Of a DNA stretch of 64,000 nucleotides, positions 1-8,085 are shown in pieces. The translations under genes and the position numbers were made by a program. Each line of letters starts with the position of its first letter. The first letter of the stretch is position 1. The notes beneath the pieces are model-generated. The model worked only from the letters and a program-made list of their open reading frames with translations. It ran no database searches and was not told where the DNA came from. This DNA is from Bradyrhizobium erythrophlei (lineage in GTDB: Bacteria; Pseudomonadota; Alphaproteobacteria; Rhizobiales; Xanthobacteraceae): NCBI RefSeq assembly GCF_900129505.1, contig NZ_LT670818.1, positions 4,373,001 through 4,437,000 of the forward strand. Direction: 5' to 3'.

Positions 1-364
1 CAGTTGCCGCAGCGCAATGGCTTAACCTCTATAGCGTCGGGAACAATTTGTTCGCGGTGACATCACGGCTCGTCACCCGATGGAACTGTCGCAGGTGGGG
101 CGCCCATGTTTCGCTTAACGAGACAGGCTCCGCCCGTGCGGCGGATTCGGCCGCAAAGATGGTCGGCCTTGCGGCGCGTGTCGGTGCCGATCCGGATCTG
201 GCAGAACGAACTTGCACCACGGACGCGGAACAGGAGGGTAATCAGGCTCGAATCATGTCGCGCCCTATTTGCCTTTGGTTTCGCAAGCCCACAACCCTCG
301 GCACCGGCATCAGCTGGGTGCCCAATCTAAACTGCGGCTTGTTCAGGCACGCTTAAGGCGTCTG
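1..364. other. Left-end stretch with no supported gene
   Basis: Short open frames exist on both strands here, but they overlap each other, have arginine- and serine-rich shadow-like composition, and match no family I recognise. No tRNA, terminator or convincing promoter was seen. The stretch may hold the tail or upstream region of a gene outside the window. Confidence 0.4.
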
Positions 365-898
365 TCAGCGCGAGCTTAAGCTTATTAACCTCTCTCGCTC
401 GTTGTGCATTCCCCTTTCTCGCGCGCGTTCACGTTGTTGGCGTTGGCGAGAAAACGGGAAAGCGGCGTCAGTCACGCCAAGAGCCCTTTCGATTTGATTA
501 CGAAGGCCGACGCGATCGGTGTCAGGCCGTGGATAGGCCTCAGAGAGGTTAATCAACTCGCGGCCCGCTGCGATAATATTCAAACCCAGTAGACCTAACG
601 CGTTACGCGTGGCGGGCTCGTTCTCTCCGAATGCCAGCAGTTGAAAACCGAGATCGCGGAAGATGCGCTGCGCTTCTCCCACGTTTCTCATAGCCTGGTC
701 ATACTCGCGGATCTCCCGAGAGCTGACCGCCATTTCGCGCGGTTTCGGCAACGAGATGCTTCCGAGAACGAGCATGCGCTCAAGTATTCTGCGCCGAAGC
801 TCAAAGAACGATCGGATCGGCCGGCCTAGTAATTCAAATGCAAAAAAACCGAGGACCGCCGTTGCCGAGACCGTAATCAGGTACACGTACCACTGCAT
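365..898 (-). CDS. Membrane-anchored hypothetical protein
   Basis: I do not recognise a named family. The 177-aa product starts with one hydrophobic segment (about residues 4-24, ending FFAFELLG), followed by a long, charged, mostly helical cytoplasmic or periplasmic part. The C-terminus is very Arg/Gln/Glu-rich (about residues 150-177). This looks like a single-pass, N-terminally anchored protein. The ATG at 898 has only a weak purine-rich sequence upstream. It is followed on the same strand by nothing closer than the window edge, so no operon context is available. Coding is likely because the frame is long, its composition is balanced, and the opposite frames are poor. Function is unknown. 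Confidence 0.6.
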   Translation of the reverse strand: MQWYVYLITVSATAVLGFFAFELLGRPIRSFFELRRRILERMLVLGSISLPKPREMAVSSREIREYDQAMRNVGEAQRIFRDLGFQLLAFGENEPATRNALGLLGLNIIAAGRELINLSEAYPRPDTDRVGLRNQIERALGVTDAAFPFSRQRQQRERARERGMHNERERLISLSSR

Positions 899-933
899 GC
901 TACTGTTGAATCCAACCTAGGTGCCGCGGCGGC

Positions 934-1149
934 TCACTGCGGACTTGTCAGGTTTGCGTCACGAAGCAGAGGTGTTCCCGGGGCGGTCGGGGCGCCGGCT
1001 ATTGCTTGGCGCTCCGAAATCCGAGTGGAGACGACCTTCATCGCAAATAAGCCGCCGACGAGGGCAAGACCAACGCTTGCAAACCAGATTGTTCTGATCA
1101 CGTCCCGCACCCCGCTTCGAGCGCCGCCTTGGGCCGCCGTGATTCCCAT
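934..1149 (-). CDS. Small single-pass membrane protein, hypothetical
   Basis: About 71 aa from the ATG at 1149; the frame extends to a TTG at 1176, which is less likely. It has one clear transmembrane helix in the middle (segment IWFASVGLALVGGLFAMKVV), a positively charged N-terminal flank and a Pro/Ala-rich tail. It lies 35 bp upstream of, and on the same strand as, the other membrane-anchored hypothetical gene, so the two may be co-transcribed. No family assignment is possible from the sequence alone. Coding status is moderate because the gene is short. Confidence 0.45.
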   Translation of the reverse strand: MGITAAQGGARSGVRDVIRTIWFASVGLALVGGLFAMKVVSTRISERQAIAGAPTAPGTPLLRDANLTSPQ

Positions 1150-1450
1150 CGTTGCGACCGCGGCCCGCGGTTTCAATCAACCTTAATGGGGCGTTATTCA
1201 CAAGGTTGAATTGATACGCATTCCCCAACGTCTGGGATTGTAGTTAACGATGAAGGGCCAGCGGCCGTCGCACCGGCGCTTGGACAACGACCACGCTGTT
1301 GCCGGTATCGGGAGCGGTGCGGTCAAATCCTCTAAATCGGAGTAAACTATTATCGCCGCAAGCGGGTCTGACTGTGTCGTGCCGCCGGAATCCTAGTCCG
1401 GCGGGGTGGAAAGGCCCAGCCTCCAAAGCGCAGAGCGGCGGTCCCAGTCA

Positions 1451-2830
1451 TCAGCCGTCCGGCATGCCGGCGGCGATCCATGAACTGATATCGTCGAGAG
1501 TGGCGGCGAAACGCCTCAGCATCTCGTCGACCTCGGCCGTCGTGATGATCATCGGCGGACAGAAAGCGATGCTGTCGCCGATCGCGCGAACGATCAGGCC
1601 GTGGTTGTGCGCGCGCTCGAACAATCTCAGCCCGACTTTACCAACGGGATCGAAACGGGCCTTCGTCGACTTGTCCGCGACCAGTTCGACCGCGGCGATG
1701 AGGCCTCGGCCGCGCACTTCACCGACGAGCGGATGGTCGGCGAAGCGCGCCAGCCCGGCGCGCATATGGGCGCCGACCTCTGCGGCGTTCTGGACCAGAC
1801 CGCGTTCCTCGATGATGGCAAGGTTTTCGAGCGCCACCGCCGTCGCGACCGGATGGGCGCCCGTCGTATAGCCGTGTCCGAAGGTACCGAGGCGATCCGA
1901 CTGGTCGGCCATCGCCTGATAGATGGTGTCGCTGATGAGAACAGCGGCAAGCGGCTGGTAGGACGATGTGATCTGCTTGGAGCAGACCAGGATGTCCGGC
2001 TTGATGCCGAAGCTTTCGCAACCGAACATCGTGCCGAGCCGCCCGAAGCCGTTGATCACCTCATCGGCCACCACCAGCACGTCGTATTTGCGGCAGACCT
2101 CCTGGATACGTTGCCAATAGGTGCGTGGGGGCACGATCACGCCGCCGGCTCCCATCAGAGGCTCGCCGATGAAGGCTGCGATCGTTTCCGGGCCTTCGTT
2201 GAGGATCATTGTCTCCAGTTCGGCTGCCAGCCTCTCGGCGAAGGCTTCTTCGCCCTCGCCGGGCAGCGCGTTGCGGTAGTGGTGCGGAGACGACACATGT
2301 CGCGCGAACGGAAGCGGCAGGTCGAAGCCCTTCTGGTTGACCTGGAGCCCGGTCAGGCTGCCGGCTGCGACCGTGATGCCGTGATAGGCGCCCTGGCGGG
2401 AGATGAACTTCTTCTTCTCGGGACGGCCGAGCGCGTTGTTGTAGTACCAGACGAATTTGACGACGGTGTCGTTGGCTTCGCCGCCCGAATTGGTGAAGAA
2501 AACATGCTTGAGCCCCTCGGGCGCGAGCGACACCAGTTTCTCGGCCAGAAGCGTCGAAGGCGCATGGGTCTTGTGCGAGAAGATATGATAGTAGGGCAGC
2601 TTCGACATCTGCCGCGCGGCTGCTTCAACCAGACGCTTCTCGCCGAAGCCGACCGCGACGCTCCACAGGCCCGCGAGCCCCTCGATATATTCGCGCCCCT
2701 CGTCGTCGTAAACATAGATACCGGAGCCGCGGTCGATGACGATCGGCCCCACCCGTTCGTGCCGCCGCAGATTGGTCGCGGGGTGGATCTGATGGGCGAT
2801 GTCTTTGCTCTGCAGGGAATTCGTTAGCAT
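1451..2830 (-). CDS. Class III PLP-dependent aminotransferase (omega-amino acid type)
   Basis: A 459-aa fold-type I aminotransferase of subgroup III, the family that includes omega-amino acid:pyruvate, beta-alanine:pyruvate and putrescine/polyamine aminotransferases. Visible hallmarks are the PLP-phosphate region FFTNSGGEAND, the conserved Tyr-His of GAYHG, the ADEVINGFGRLG segment whose Asp contacts the pyridine nitrogen, and the Schiff-base lysine in CSKQITSSY. The full family length is present. The start ATG at 2830 has no strong Shine-Dalgarno, but no better start lies close downstream. It sits alone between small hypotheticals and a decayed regulator, so the substrate cannot be inferred; a role in amine or beta-amino acid breakdown is the general expectation. 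Confidence 0.93.
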   Translation of the reverse strand: MLTNSLQSKDIAHQIHPATNLRRHERVGPIVIDRGSGIYVYDDEGREYIEGLAGLWSVAVGFGEKRLVEAAARQMSKLPYYHIFSHKTHAPSTLLAEKLVSLAPEGLKHVFFTNSGGEANDTVVKFVWYYNNALGRPEKKKFISRQGAYHGITVAAGSLTGLQVNQKGFDLPLPFARHVSSPHHYRNALPGEGEEAFAERLAAELETMILNEGPETIAAFIGEPLMGAGGVIVPPRTYWQRIQEVCRKYDVLVVADEVINGFGRLGTMFGCESFGIKPDILVCSKQITSSYQPLAAVLISDTIYQAMADQSDRLGTFGHGYTTGAHPVATAVALENLAIIEERGLVQNAAEVGAHMRAGLARFADHPLVGEVRGRGLIAAVELVADKSTKARFDPVGKVGLRLFERAHNHGLIVRAIGDSIAFCPPMIITTAEVDEMLRRFAATLDDISSWIAAGMPDG

Positions 2831-2904
2831 GGACGCTGTGGCTTTCTGACGAAGGAGGGATGGAGAACCGTTTCAGGGGCGCGGACCACGCGTGGTTGCG
2901 CATT

Positions 2905-3110
2905 CATGATGCCTTCTCCCTTAGAGATCTGGTGCAGATACCGCAGCGACATGCCGCGACCGTCTGCCACCATCTACGGCGTGAGCCGCGTGTTGTCGAG
3001 CCGTGCCTGGACGAAGTGTTCGCGGCGAGGGAGGTGAGCGTTGCGCACCGAGGACGAGTGGGCCACCACCCAAAATTGCGTCCGGAAAATTCAGGGCGAT
3101 CACGTCGAGG
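2905..3110 (-). pseudogene. Decayed AraC-family regulator remnant
   Basis: Reading the minus strand in one frame gives FVQARLDNTRLTP, then a TAG stop, then MVADGRGMSLRYLHQISKGEG. That closely resembles the first helix-turn-helix of AraC-type regulators, where a 'RLTPxxVAxxCGMSxRYLHxLFxxEG' pattern is typical. The segment just upstream that resembles the end of the ligand-binding domain (VLDVIALNFPDAILGG) is in a different frame. So there is at least one frameshift and one in-frame stop, and the second HTH is missing. It lies directly upstream of the aminotransferase and may once have regulated it. The boundaries are approximate. Confidence 0.6.
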
Positions 3111-3836
3111 ACAAGCGGACCGTTGCCGGCAGCTCATCACGCGTCGAGCGCGGCACGGCTGGCGTGACTCCGGATCGAGCTTTCGACCCCTCGAACTGGA
3201 CGCTGGCTGCGCGGGCGACCAAGTCCAGGTGACCGGAAGTCATCGAGACGCCTTTTCAAACGGGCCGGAACGAACCTCCTGATTTTCTGCGCCGCAGCAG
3301 GTAATTGTAAAACTCGAAAAAACGTTCGCTGATATCGGAATTTTTTATGGCTATGACTTTCGGTCGCCGTCGGCTCGATCGTGGCCGGCAATGTCCTGCC
3401 GCCACAGCACGCCGAGTTGTCGCCGCCGTTATATCCGGTCAATCGTTCGTAGAGCACGTGCACCCGGGTGTCGAACAGTCGCAGAAGAAAGCCGGGGTCC
3501 CTTGTCGAGCTTGGGCGGACGAGCGATCTCATTCGCGCGCGAGCATGAAAGCGAACGCACGGGTTCGCCTAAGCGGGATGCCAGTCGCGAAATAGACGGC
3601 TGACGAAATGTTCGCATCATCAAGCTGCGTTTCCGAGGTCCATTCGACGCAGCCTCCGCGGAAGCTGGCGCAACGGTGCTGCGCAGCCGCACGGATGATC
3701 GTACAACTTCGATACCGCGCGATATCACGGCGACGTCCCCGGCGCCTCCAGCAACCAGGATAATTTCTCGCGGCGCCCTGCATAGTTTTGCTGCAGCAAG
3801 ACATCAATTGAAGCAACTCTCGCCGCAACAACGCGC
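3111..3836. other. Intergenic stretch without a supported gene
   Basis: About 0.7 kb between the AraC remnant and the amide operon promoter. Open frames on both strands are short, mutually overlapping and unlike known families. Part of it may be further decayed sequence of the AraC-type gene, but I could not align it by eye. No RNA gene was recognised. Confidence 0.4.
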
Positions 3837-3842
3837 TTGACA
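3837..3842 (+). promoter_or_regulatory. Candidate -35 element of the amide operon
   Basis: A perfect TTGACA hexamer lies about 180 bp upstream of amiC and just in front of the putative ANTAR leader. No good -10 hexamer sits at the ideal 17-bp spacing; an AT-richer stretch (CCTAAAAA, around 3863-3870) follows at a longer spacing. The promoter call is therefore tentative. Confidence 0.35.
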
Positions 3843-3874
3843 TCATGGTCGATCTAAGGGAGCCTAAAAATGCG

Positions 3875-3903
3875 AGCGTTGGGCAAAGCTGCCCAATAAC
3901 GCT
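3875..3903 (+). promoter_or_regulatory. ANTAR-target RNA hairpin in the amide operon leader
   Basis: The stem TTGGGC/GCCCAA encloses the six-base loop AAAGCT (3885-3890). AGCG/CGCT pairs extend the stem beyond a three-base bulge (3897-3899). Targets of ANTAR antiterminators are characterised by hexanucleotide loops with A at position 1 and G at position 4, and this loop has both. It precedes an intrinsic terminator and a gene pair whose second member carries an ANTAR domain. A second hairpin with an equally good loop was not found. Candidates just upstream of the terminator are imperfect. Confidence 0.65.
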
Positions 3904-3966
3904 ACAAGTTCAAACCATTTCCAACGCCGCGCTTTCAAATTCAAGCGTGTCCAGTTGGTGGCGAGG

Positions 3967-4007
3967 GCGCCCTCGGCTTCACAGCCGGCGGGCGCTTTTT
4001 TTGTTTT
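3967..4007 (+). terminator. Intrinsic terminator in the amide operon leader (antitermination target)
   Basis: GCGCCC (3967-3972) pairs with GGGCGC (3990-3995). An inner stem CGGCT/AGCCG closes a TCAC loop, with a 1x2 internal loop between the stems. Seven T residues follow (3996-4002), then a G and four more T. This is a textbook intrinsic terminator, and it ends only about 12 bp before the amiC start codon. Its expected role is to block transcription of the whole operon until AmiR, released from AmiC by an amide, prevents it from forming. Confidence 0.8.
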
Positions 4008-4019
4008 GGAATCGGGTGA

Positions 4020-5180
4020 ATGGCGCGGAAGCACTATCGTATCGGCGTGATGTTCTCGACCACCGGGTCCTACAGCGTCGTCGCGCGCTCGATGCTGAAT
4101 GGCGCCTTGCTCGCCTTCCAGGAAAATGCCGAGGCGGGCGGCGCGGTGGCGCTGGAGCCGGTCGTGGTCAACCCGTCGGGCGATCTCGCGTGCTACCGCG
4201 CGCTCAGTCTGGAGCTGCTTGGCGCCGGCATTCGCCAGGTCGTCGGCTGCTATACGTCCTCGAGCCGCAAGGAAGTCATTCCCTGCTTCGAGAAGTTCGA
4301 CGGGTTGCTCTGGTATCCGTCGCACTATGAGGGTTTCGAGAGCTCGGACAATGTGATCTACACGGGCGCATCGCCCAATCAGCACGTGCTCCCCCTGGTC
4401 GATTATCTCGCCTCGCGGGTCGGTACCCGGGCGTTCTGCGTCGGCTCCAACTACATCTGGGCCTGGGAGAACAACCGCATCTTCCGCGAGGCGCTGACCG
4501 CGCGTGGAGGCGCCGTGGTCGCGGAGCGGTATTTGTCCGTGGGCGACACCGAATTCGACCAGGTGATATCGGCGATCCTCGACCAGCGTCCCGATTTCGT
4601 CTTCAACAACCTGATCGGTACCAGCGCCTATGCTTTCTTCCGCGCGTTTCGCGCCGCGTGTCGCGCACGCGGCATCGATCAGGTCAATGAAATTCCGGTG
4701 GCCAGCTGCACGTTGTCGGAGCCGGAGCTTGCCGAAATCGGCGCGGATGCCGTCGACGGGCATTTGAGCTCCAGCGTCTATTTCTCCTCGCTGGAATCGC
4801 CGGCGAACGCGGCATTCATCGAGGCCTACGCCAAGGCATTTCCGGACGGGCCGGTGTCGTCGGCCGACGCGGAAGCCTCATATATCGCGGTCAAGCTGTT
4901 GGCCGCGACGCTGGAGCAGGTCGGTGTCGACGATGCGCGCACCGTACGCGCCGCGGTCGCGAACCAGCGCCTGGCTGCGCCTCAGGGAGAAGTGCGCATC
5001 GATCCGCAGACCCATCACGCCTGGCTGACGCCGCGGATCGCCCGCTCCGCCGTCAACGGGCAGTTCGAAGTGCTGCTGGAGGCGCGCAGCCCGATCGCGC
5101 CCGATCCCTATCTCGTCCAATCTTCGCCGCGCTTTGCGACTGCAATGCGCTCTCCCGTGCTCAGAGTGGTGCAATCATGA
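4020..5180 (+). CDS. amiC: AmiC-like amide-binding sensor protein
   Basis: A 386-aa type I periplasmic-binding fold protein without a signal peptide (it starts MARKHYRIGVMFSTTG), so it should be cytoplasmic, like AmiC of the Pseudomonas amidase operon. AmiC binds short amides and sequesters the antiterminator AmiR. The sequence shows the family's N-terminal motif (IGVMFSTTGSYS), GCYTSSSRKEVIPCFE and YPSHYEGFESS, typical of AmiC/UrtA-like proteins. The start ATG follows a GGAATCGGGTG stretch right after the leader terminator. The stop overlaps the next gene (amiR) by an ATGA, implying translational coupling. The amide specificity is inferred from the AmiR partner and the downstream formamidase. 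Confidence 0.88.
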   Translation: MARKHYRIGVMFSTTGSYSVVARSMLNGALLAFQENAEAGGAVALEPVVVNPSGDLACYRALSLELLGAGIRQVVGCYTSSSRKEVIPCFEKFDGLLWYPSHYEGFESSDNVIYTGASPNQHVLPLVDYLASRVGTRAFCVGSNYIWAWENNRIFREALTARGGAVVAERYLSVGDTEFDQVISAILDQRPDFVFNNLIGTSAYAFFRAFRAACRARGIDQVNEIPVASCTLSEPELAEIGADAVDGHLSSSVYFSSLESPANAAFIEAYAKAFPDGPVSSADAEASYIAVKLLAATLEQVGVDDARTVRAAVANQRLAAPQGEVRIDPQTHHAWLTPRIARSAVNGQFEVLLEARSPIAPDPYLVQSSPRFATAMRSPVLRVVQS

Positions 5181-5842
5181 CATGTCGATTGCTGCAGAAT
5201 TTCAAAGGCGGCCGCGCCCTTGTCGTCATCGGACGCAGCGGAAGGGAAGGTGCGCTCGAGTCGACACTCGCCAAACTCGGTGTGACGACTGAATATCCCG
5301 ACATCGTCGGCGGCCGGGCGCAGATCGACGTCGGCGGCCTGCAGCCCGAGCGCGACATCCTGTTCGTCGACGGCGATCTCGAGGGCGCGGTGGCGATCGA
5401 GGTCAATCCCGCCTCGCGCCTGCCGCCGGTGCCGGTGATTGGCCTGGTCGGCGTCGAGGCGCCGAGCCGCCTCAAGGCGCTGGTCAATCTCGGCGCGACC
5501 TCCTTCCTGCGCAAGCCGGTGCATGGCGGCGCCGTCTACACGTCGCTGTTCATGGGCATCAACCAGTTCCTGCTGCGCAGCGATATGTATGCCCGTGTGC
5601 AGGATCTCGAAGGGCGTCGCCGCGGTCGCCGCGCGGTGATCCGCGCGGTCATCCAGCTGATGCAGGAGAACGGGCTCGATGAGGAGGGTGCCTATTCCCA
5701 GCTCCGGCGCGCAAGCATGCGCGCGCGGCAGAATCTGGAACTCTACTGCGAAGAAGTCCTGAGCAGGCGGGCGAAACCGCCCGACATTTCCGTCCGCACG
5801 ACCAGCACCACGCTGCAAGGCGGCACCAAGCAAGCGATGTAG
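5177..5842 (+). CDS. amiR: AmiR-like ANTAR-domain transcription antiterminator
   Basis: A 221-aa protein with an N-terminal pseudo-receiver-like domain (about residues 10-135) and a C-terminal ANTAR helical RNA-binding domain (about 150-205, including IRAVIQLMQENGLDEEGAYS and the following RRASMRAR). There is no canonical phosphoacceptor pocket, which is the AmiR situation: activity is controlled by AmiC binding, not phosphorylation. It overlaps amiC by four bases. The operon leader contains a matching hexaloop hairpin and a terminator, so it most likely antiterminates its own operon when an amide is present. Confidence 0.87.
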   Translation: MTCRLLQNFKGGRALVVIGRSGREGALESTLAKLGVTTEYPDIVGGRAQIDVGGLQPERDILFVDGDLEGAVAIEVNPASRLPPVPVIGLVGVEAPSRLKALVNLGATSFLRKPVHGGAVYTSLFMGINQFLLRSDMYARVQDLEGRRRGRRAVIRAVIQLMQENGLDEEGAYSQLRRASMRARQNLELYCEEVLSRRAKPPDISVRTTSTTLQGGTKQAM

Positions 5843-5853
5843 GAGACACCGAC

Positions 5854-7092
5854 ATGACCAGAAGTGTATTGCGGGGGTTGCGCGCCGTAGCCCTCACGGG
5901 GACGCTTGTCCTCGCGTCAGGCGCGGCATTCGCGGCGGACCCGATCAAGCTCGGCGTGCTGGAGGACCAGTCCGGCGACTTCGCGGCCGCCACGATCGGC
6001 AAGGTACACGCGATCCAGCTCGCCGCCGAGGAGATCAACAAGGCCGGCGGCATCGCCGGCCGGCCACTCGAACTCGTCACCTACGACACCCAGTCCGACA
6101 ATACGCGTTACCAGGAATTCATGCGGCGGGTGCTGCAGCGCGACAAGGTCGACGTGGTATTCGCCGGCTTTTCGTCCGCCTCGCGCGAGGCCTATCGCCC
6201 GATCGTCGATCAGTTCAACGGCTTCGCCTTCTACAACAACCAGTACGAAGGCGGCGTCTGCGACGGTCACATGATCGTCACCGGCGCGGTGCCGGAGCAG
6301 CAGTTCTCGACCCTTATTCCCTACATGATGGAGAAGTACGGCAAGAACGTCTACACGCTCGCCGCCGATTACAATTTCGGCCAGATCTCGGCGGAATGGG
6401 TGCGCAAGATCGTCAAGGAGGCCGGCGGCAAAATGGCGGGCGAGGAATTCATCCCGCTCGGCGTGTCCCAGTTCTCGCAGAGCATCCAGAACATCCAGAA
6501 GGCCAAGCCGGATTTCGTGGTGACGCTGCTGGTCGGCACCGCGCAGGCCTCCTATTACGAGCAGGCGGCGTCCGCGAACGTCAATCTGCCGATGGCCTCG
6601 TCGGTCAATGTCGGACAGGGTTATGAGCACAAGCGCTTCAAGCCACCGAGCCTGAAGGACATGTACGTCACCACCAACTACATCGAGGAGATCGACACCG
6701 CTCCCAGCAAGGCGTTCTTCGCCAAGTTCAAGGCGAAATTTCCCAGCGAACCCTATGTGAACCAGGAGGCCGAGAACTCCTATCTCGCGGTCTATCTCTA
6801 CAAGCAGATGGTCGAACGCGCGAAGTCGACCAAGCGGGACGACATCCGCAAGGTGATCGCTCTTGGCGACGTCTGCATGGACGCGCCGGAGGGCAAGGTC
6901 TGCATCGACCCGAAGAGCCAGCACATGTCGCATACCATCTATTTGGCCAAGGTCGGGGCCGATCACTCGATCTCGTTCCCGAAGGTGTGGGAAGACATCA
7001 AGCCGTACTGGCTGGGTGAAGCGGGCTGCGACCTCACCAAGAAGGATCCGATGGCGCAGTACACGCCGTCGAACCCGCCGCCGAAACCCTGA
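5854..7092 (+). CDS. Amide/urea-type ABC transporter, periplasmic binding protein
   Basis: A 412-aa type I solute-binding protein of the UrtA/FmdD kind. An n-region with Arg and a hydrophobic stretch ending ASGAAFA|ADPIKLG is a clear Sec signal peptide (cleavage near residue 28). The mature domain begins with the family's KLGVLEDQSGDFAAATIG motif. A strong ribosome-binding site (AGGAGACACCGAC) precedes the ATG at 5854. It lies 11 bp after amiR and heads a complete transporter cassette (two permeases, two ATPases). Given AmiC/AmiR upstream and FmdA downstream, short-chain amides or urea are the likely ligands; this is inference. Confidence 0.9.
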   Translation: MTRSVLRGLRAVALTGTLVLASGAAFAADPIKLGVLEDQSGDFAAATIGKVHAIQLAAEEINKAGGIAGRPLELVTYDTQSDNTRYQEFMRRVLQRDKVDVVFAGFSSASREAYRPIVDQFNGFAFYNNQYEGGVCDGHMIVTGAVPEQQFSTLIPYMMEKYGKNVYTLAADYNFGQISAEWVRKIVKEAGGKMAGEEFIPLGVSQFSQSIQNIQKAKPDFVVTLLVGTAQASYYEQAASANVNLPMASSVNVGQGYEHKRFKPPSLKDMYVTTNYIEEIDTAPSKAFFAKFKAKFPSEPYVNQEAENSYLAVYLYKQMVERAKSTKRDDIRKVIALGDVCMDAPEGKVCIDPKSQHMSHTIYLAKVGADHSISFPKVWEDIKPYWLGEAGCDLTKKDPMAQYTPSNPPPKP

Positions 7093-7104
7093 CCTCGGCG
7101 TCGG

Positions 7105-7142
7105 CGCCGCCCCGGCAGGTACTTCTGCATGCCGGGGCGGCG
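7105..7142 (+). promoter_or_regulatory. Perfect 13-bp stem hairpin between binding-protein and permease genes
   Basis: CGCCGCCCCGGCA (7105-7117) and TGCCGGGGCGGCG (7130-7142) are exact inverted repeats with a 12-base loop. No long T-run follows (only TTCTCTC). Such hairpins after the binding-protein gene usually protect the upstream mRNA or partly terminate, giving more binding protein than permease. The role here is inferred. Confidence 0.6.
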
Positions 7143-7199
7143 TTCTCTCATCGTTGAAACTCGGATCCTATTTCGAATTTGCACCAACCCGGCTGGTTC

Positions 7200-8072
7200 A
7201 TGGACATCGCAACGCTTGCATTCTCGGCGCTCTATCAATTCGGCGATGCCTTCGCCTTCCTCGTACTGTCGGCTTGCGGGCTCGCGGTGATCTTCGGGAT
7301 GATGGGCGTCATCAATCTCGCCCACGGCGAGTTCATCATGTGCGGCGCCTATGTGACGGCATCAACGGCCCATGCCGGCCTGCCGCTTCCGCTTGCGATC
7401 ATATCGGGCGCGATCGTCGCGGCGCTGGTCGGCGCACTGGTCGAGCTCGTGGTGATCCGTCATTTGTACGACCGGCCGCTCGACACCATCGTGGCGACCT
7501 GGGGCCTCAGCCTGATTGCGACCCAGGGCACGCTGATCATGGTGGGATCCACCATGGCCGGCGTCGGTACACCGTTCGGCAGCTTCCAGGTCGGCGACTA
7601 TTCCTATTCCATCTATCGCCTCGTGCTGTTCGCCTCCGCGCTCGGTGTGCTGGGCGGTCTCTACATGCTGTTCAACTGGACGCGCTTCGGCGTGCTCGCG
7701 CGCGCCACGATCCAGGTGCCGCACATGGCGGCGGCCCTCGGCGTCGATACCCGCCTCGTCTACAGTCTCACCTTCGCCTGCGGCGCCGGCCTTGCGGGCC
7801 TCGCCGGCGGCTTGTACGCCCCTACCATGACGCTGGTGCCGACCATGGGCGCAACCTTCATCATGGAAGCCTTCGTCACGGTGGTGATCGGGGGCGCCGA
7901 CGTGTTCCTCGGCACGGCGCCGGCCGGCGGCGTGCTCGCGGTGGTGAAGTCGGCGATGACATCCTGGCAGGGGCAGTTGTTTGGCCAGATCGGCCTCCTG
8001 GTCGCCGTGATCATCGTCGTGCGGGTCCTGCCGAAGGGTATTTCCGGCTTCCTGCTGCGCGAACGCACCTGA
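7200..8072 (+). CDS. Amide ABC transporter, LivH-type permease
   Basis: A 290-aa polytopic membrane protein of the branched-chain amino acid/urea permease family. Hydrophobic segments run throughout, and the conserved loop VINLAHGEFIMCGAY is the LivH signature. The C-terminal FVTVVIGGADVFLGT region is also typical. I place the start at the ATG at 7200 (MDIATLAF); an upstream TTG at 7179 is possible. It follows the binding-protein gene after the hairpin and precedes the LivM-type permease by 13 bp. Confidence 0.9.
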   Translation: MDIATLAFSALYQFGDAFAFLVLSACGLAVIFGMMGVINLAHGEFIMCGAYVTASTAHAGLPLPLAIISGAIVAALVGALVELVVIRHLYDRPLDTIVATWGLSLIATQGTLIMVGSTMAGVGTPFGSFQVGDYSYSIYRLVLFASALGVLGGLYMLFNWTRFGVLARATIQVPHMAAALGVDTRLVYSLTFACGAGLAGLAGGLYAPTMTLVPTMGATFIMEAFVTVVIGGADVFLGTAPAGGVLAVVKSAMTSWQGQLFGQIGLLVAVIIVVRVLPKGISGFLLRERT

Positions 8073-8085
8073 AGGATCCGACGCA

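Noticed and set aside
1601..2827. Long open frame on the plus strand opposite the aminotransferase
   Set aside because: It is a GC-rich antisense shadow; the minus strand carries all class III aminotransferase motifs.
3905..3966. Second ANTAR hexaloop hairpin in the amide leader
   Set aside because: Candidate stems give an eight-base loop or lack A1/G4, so only the first hairpin is reported as a feature.
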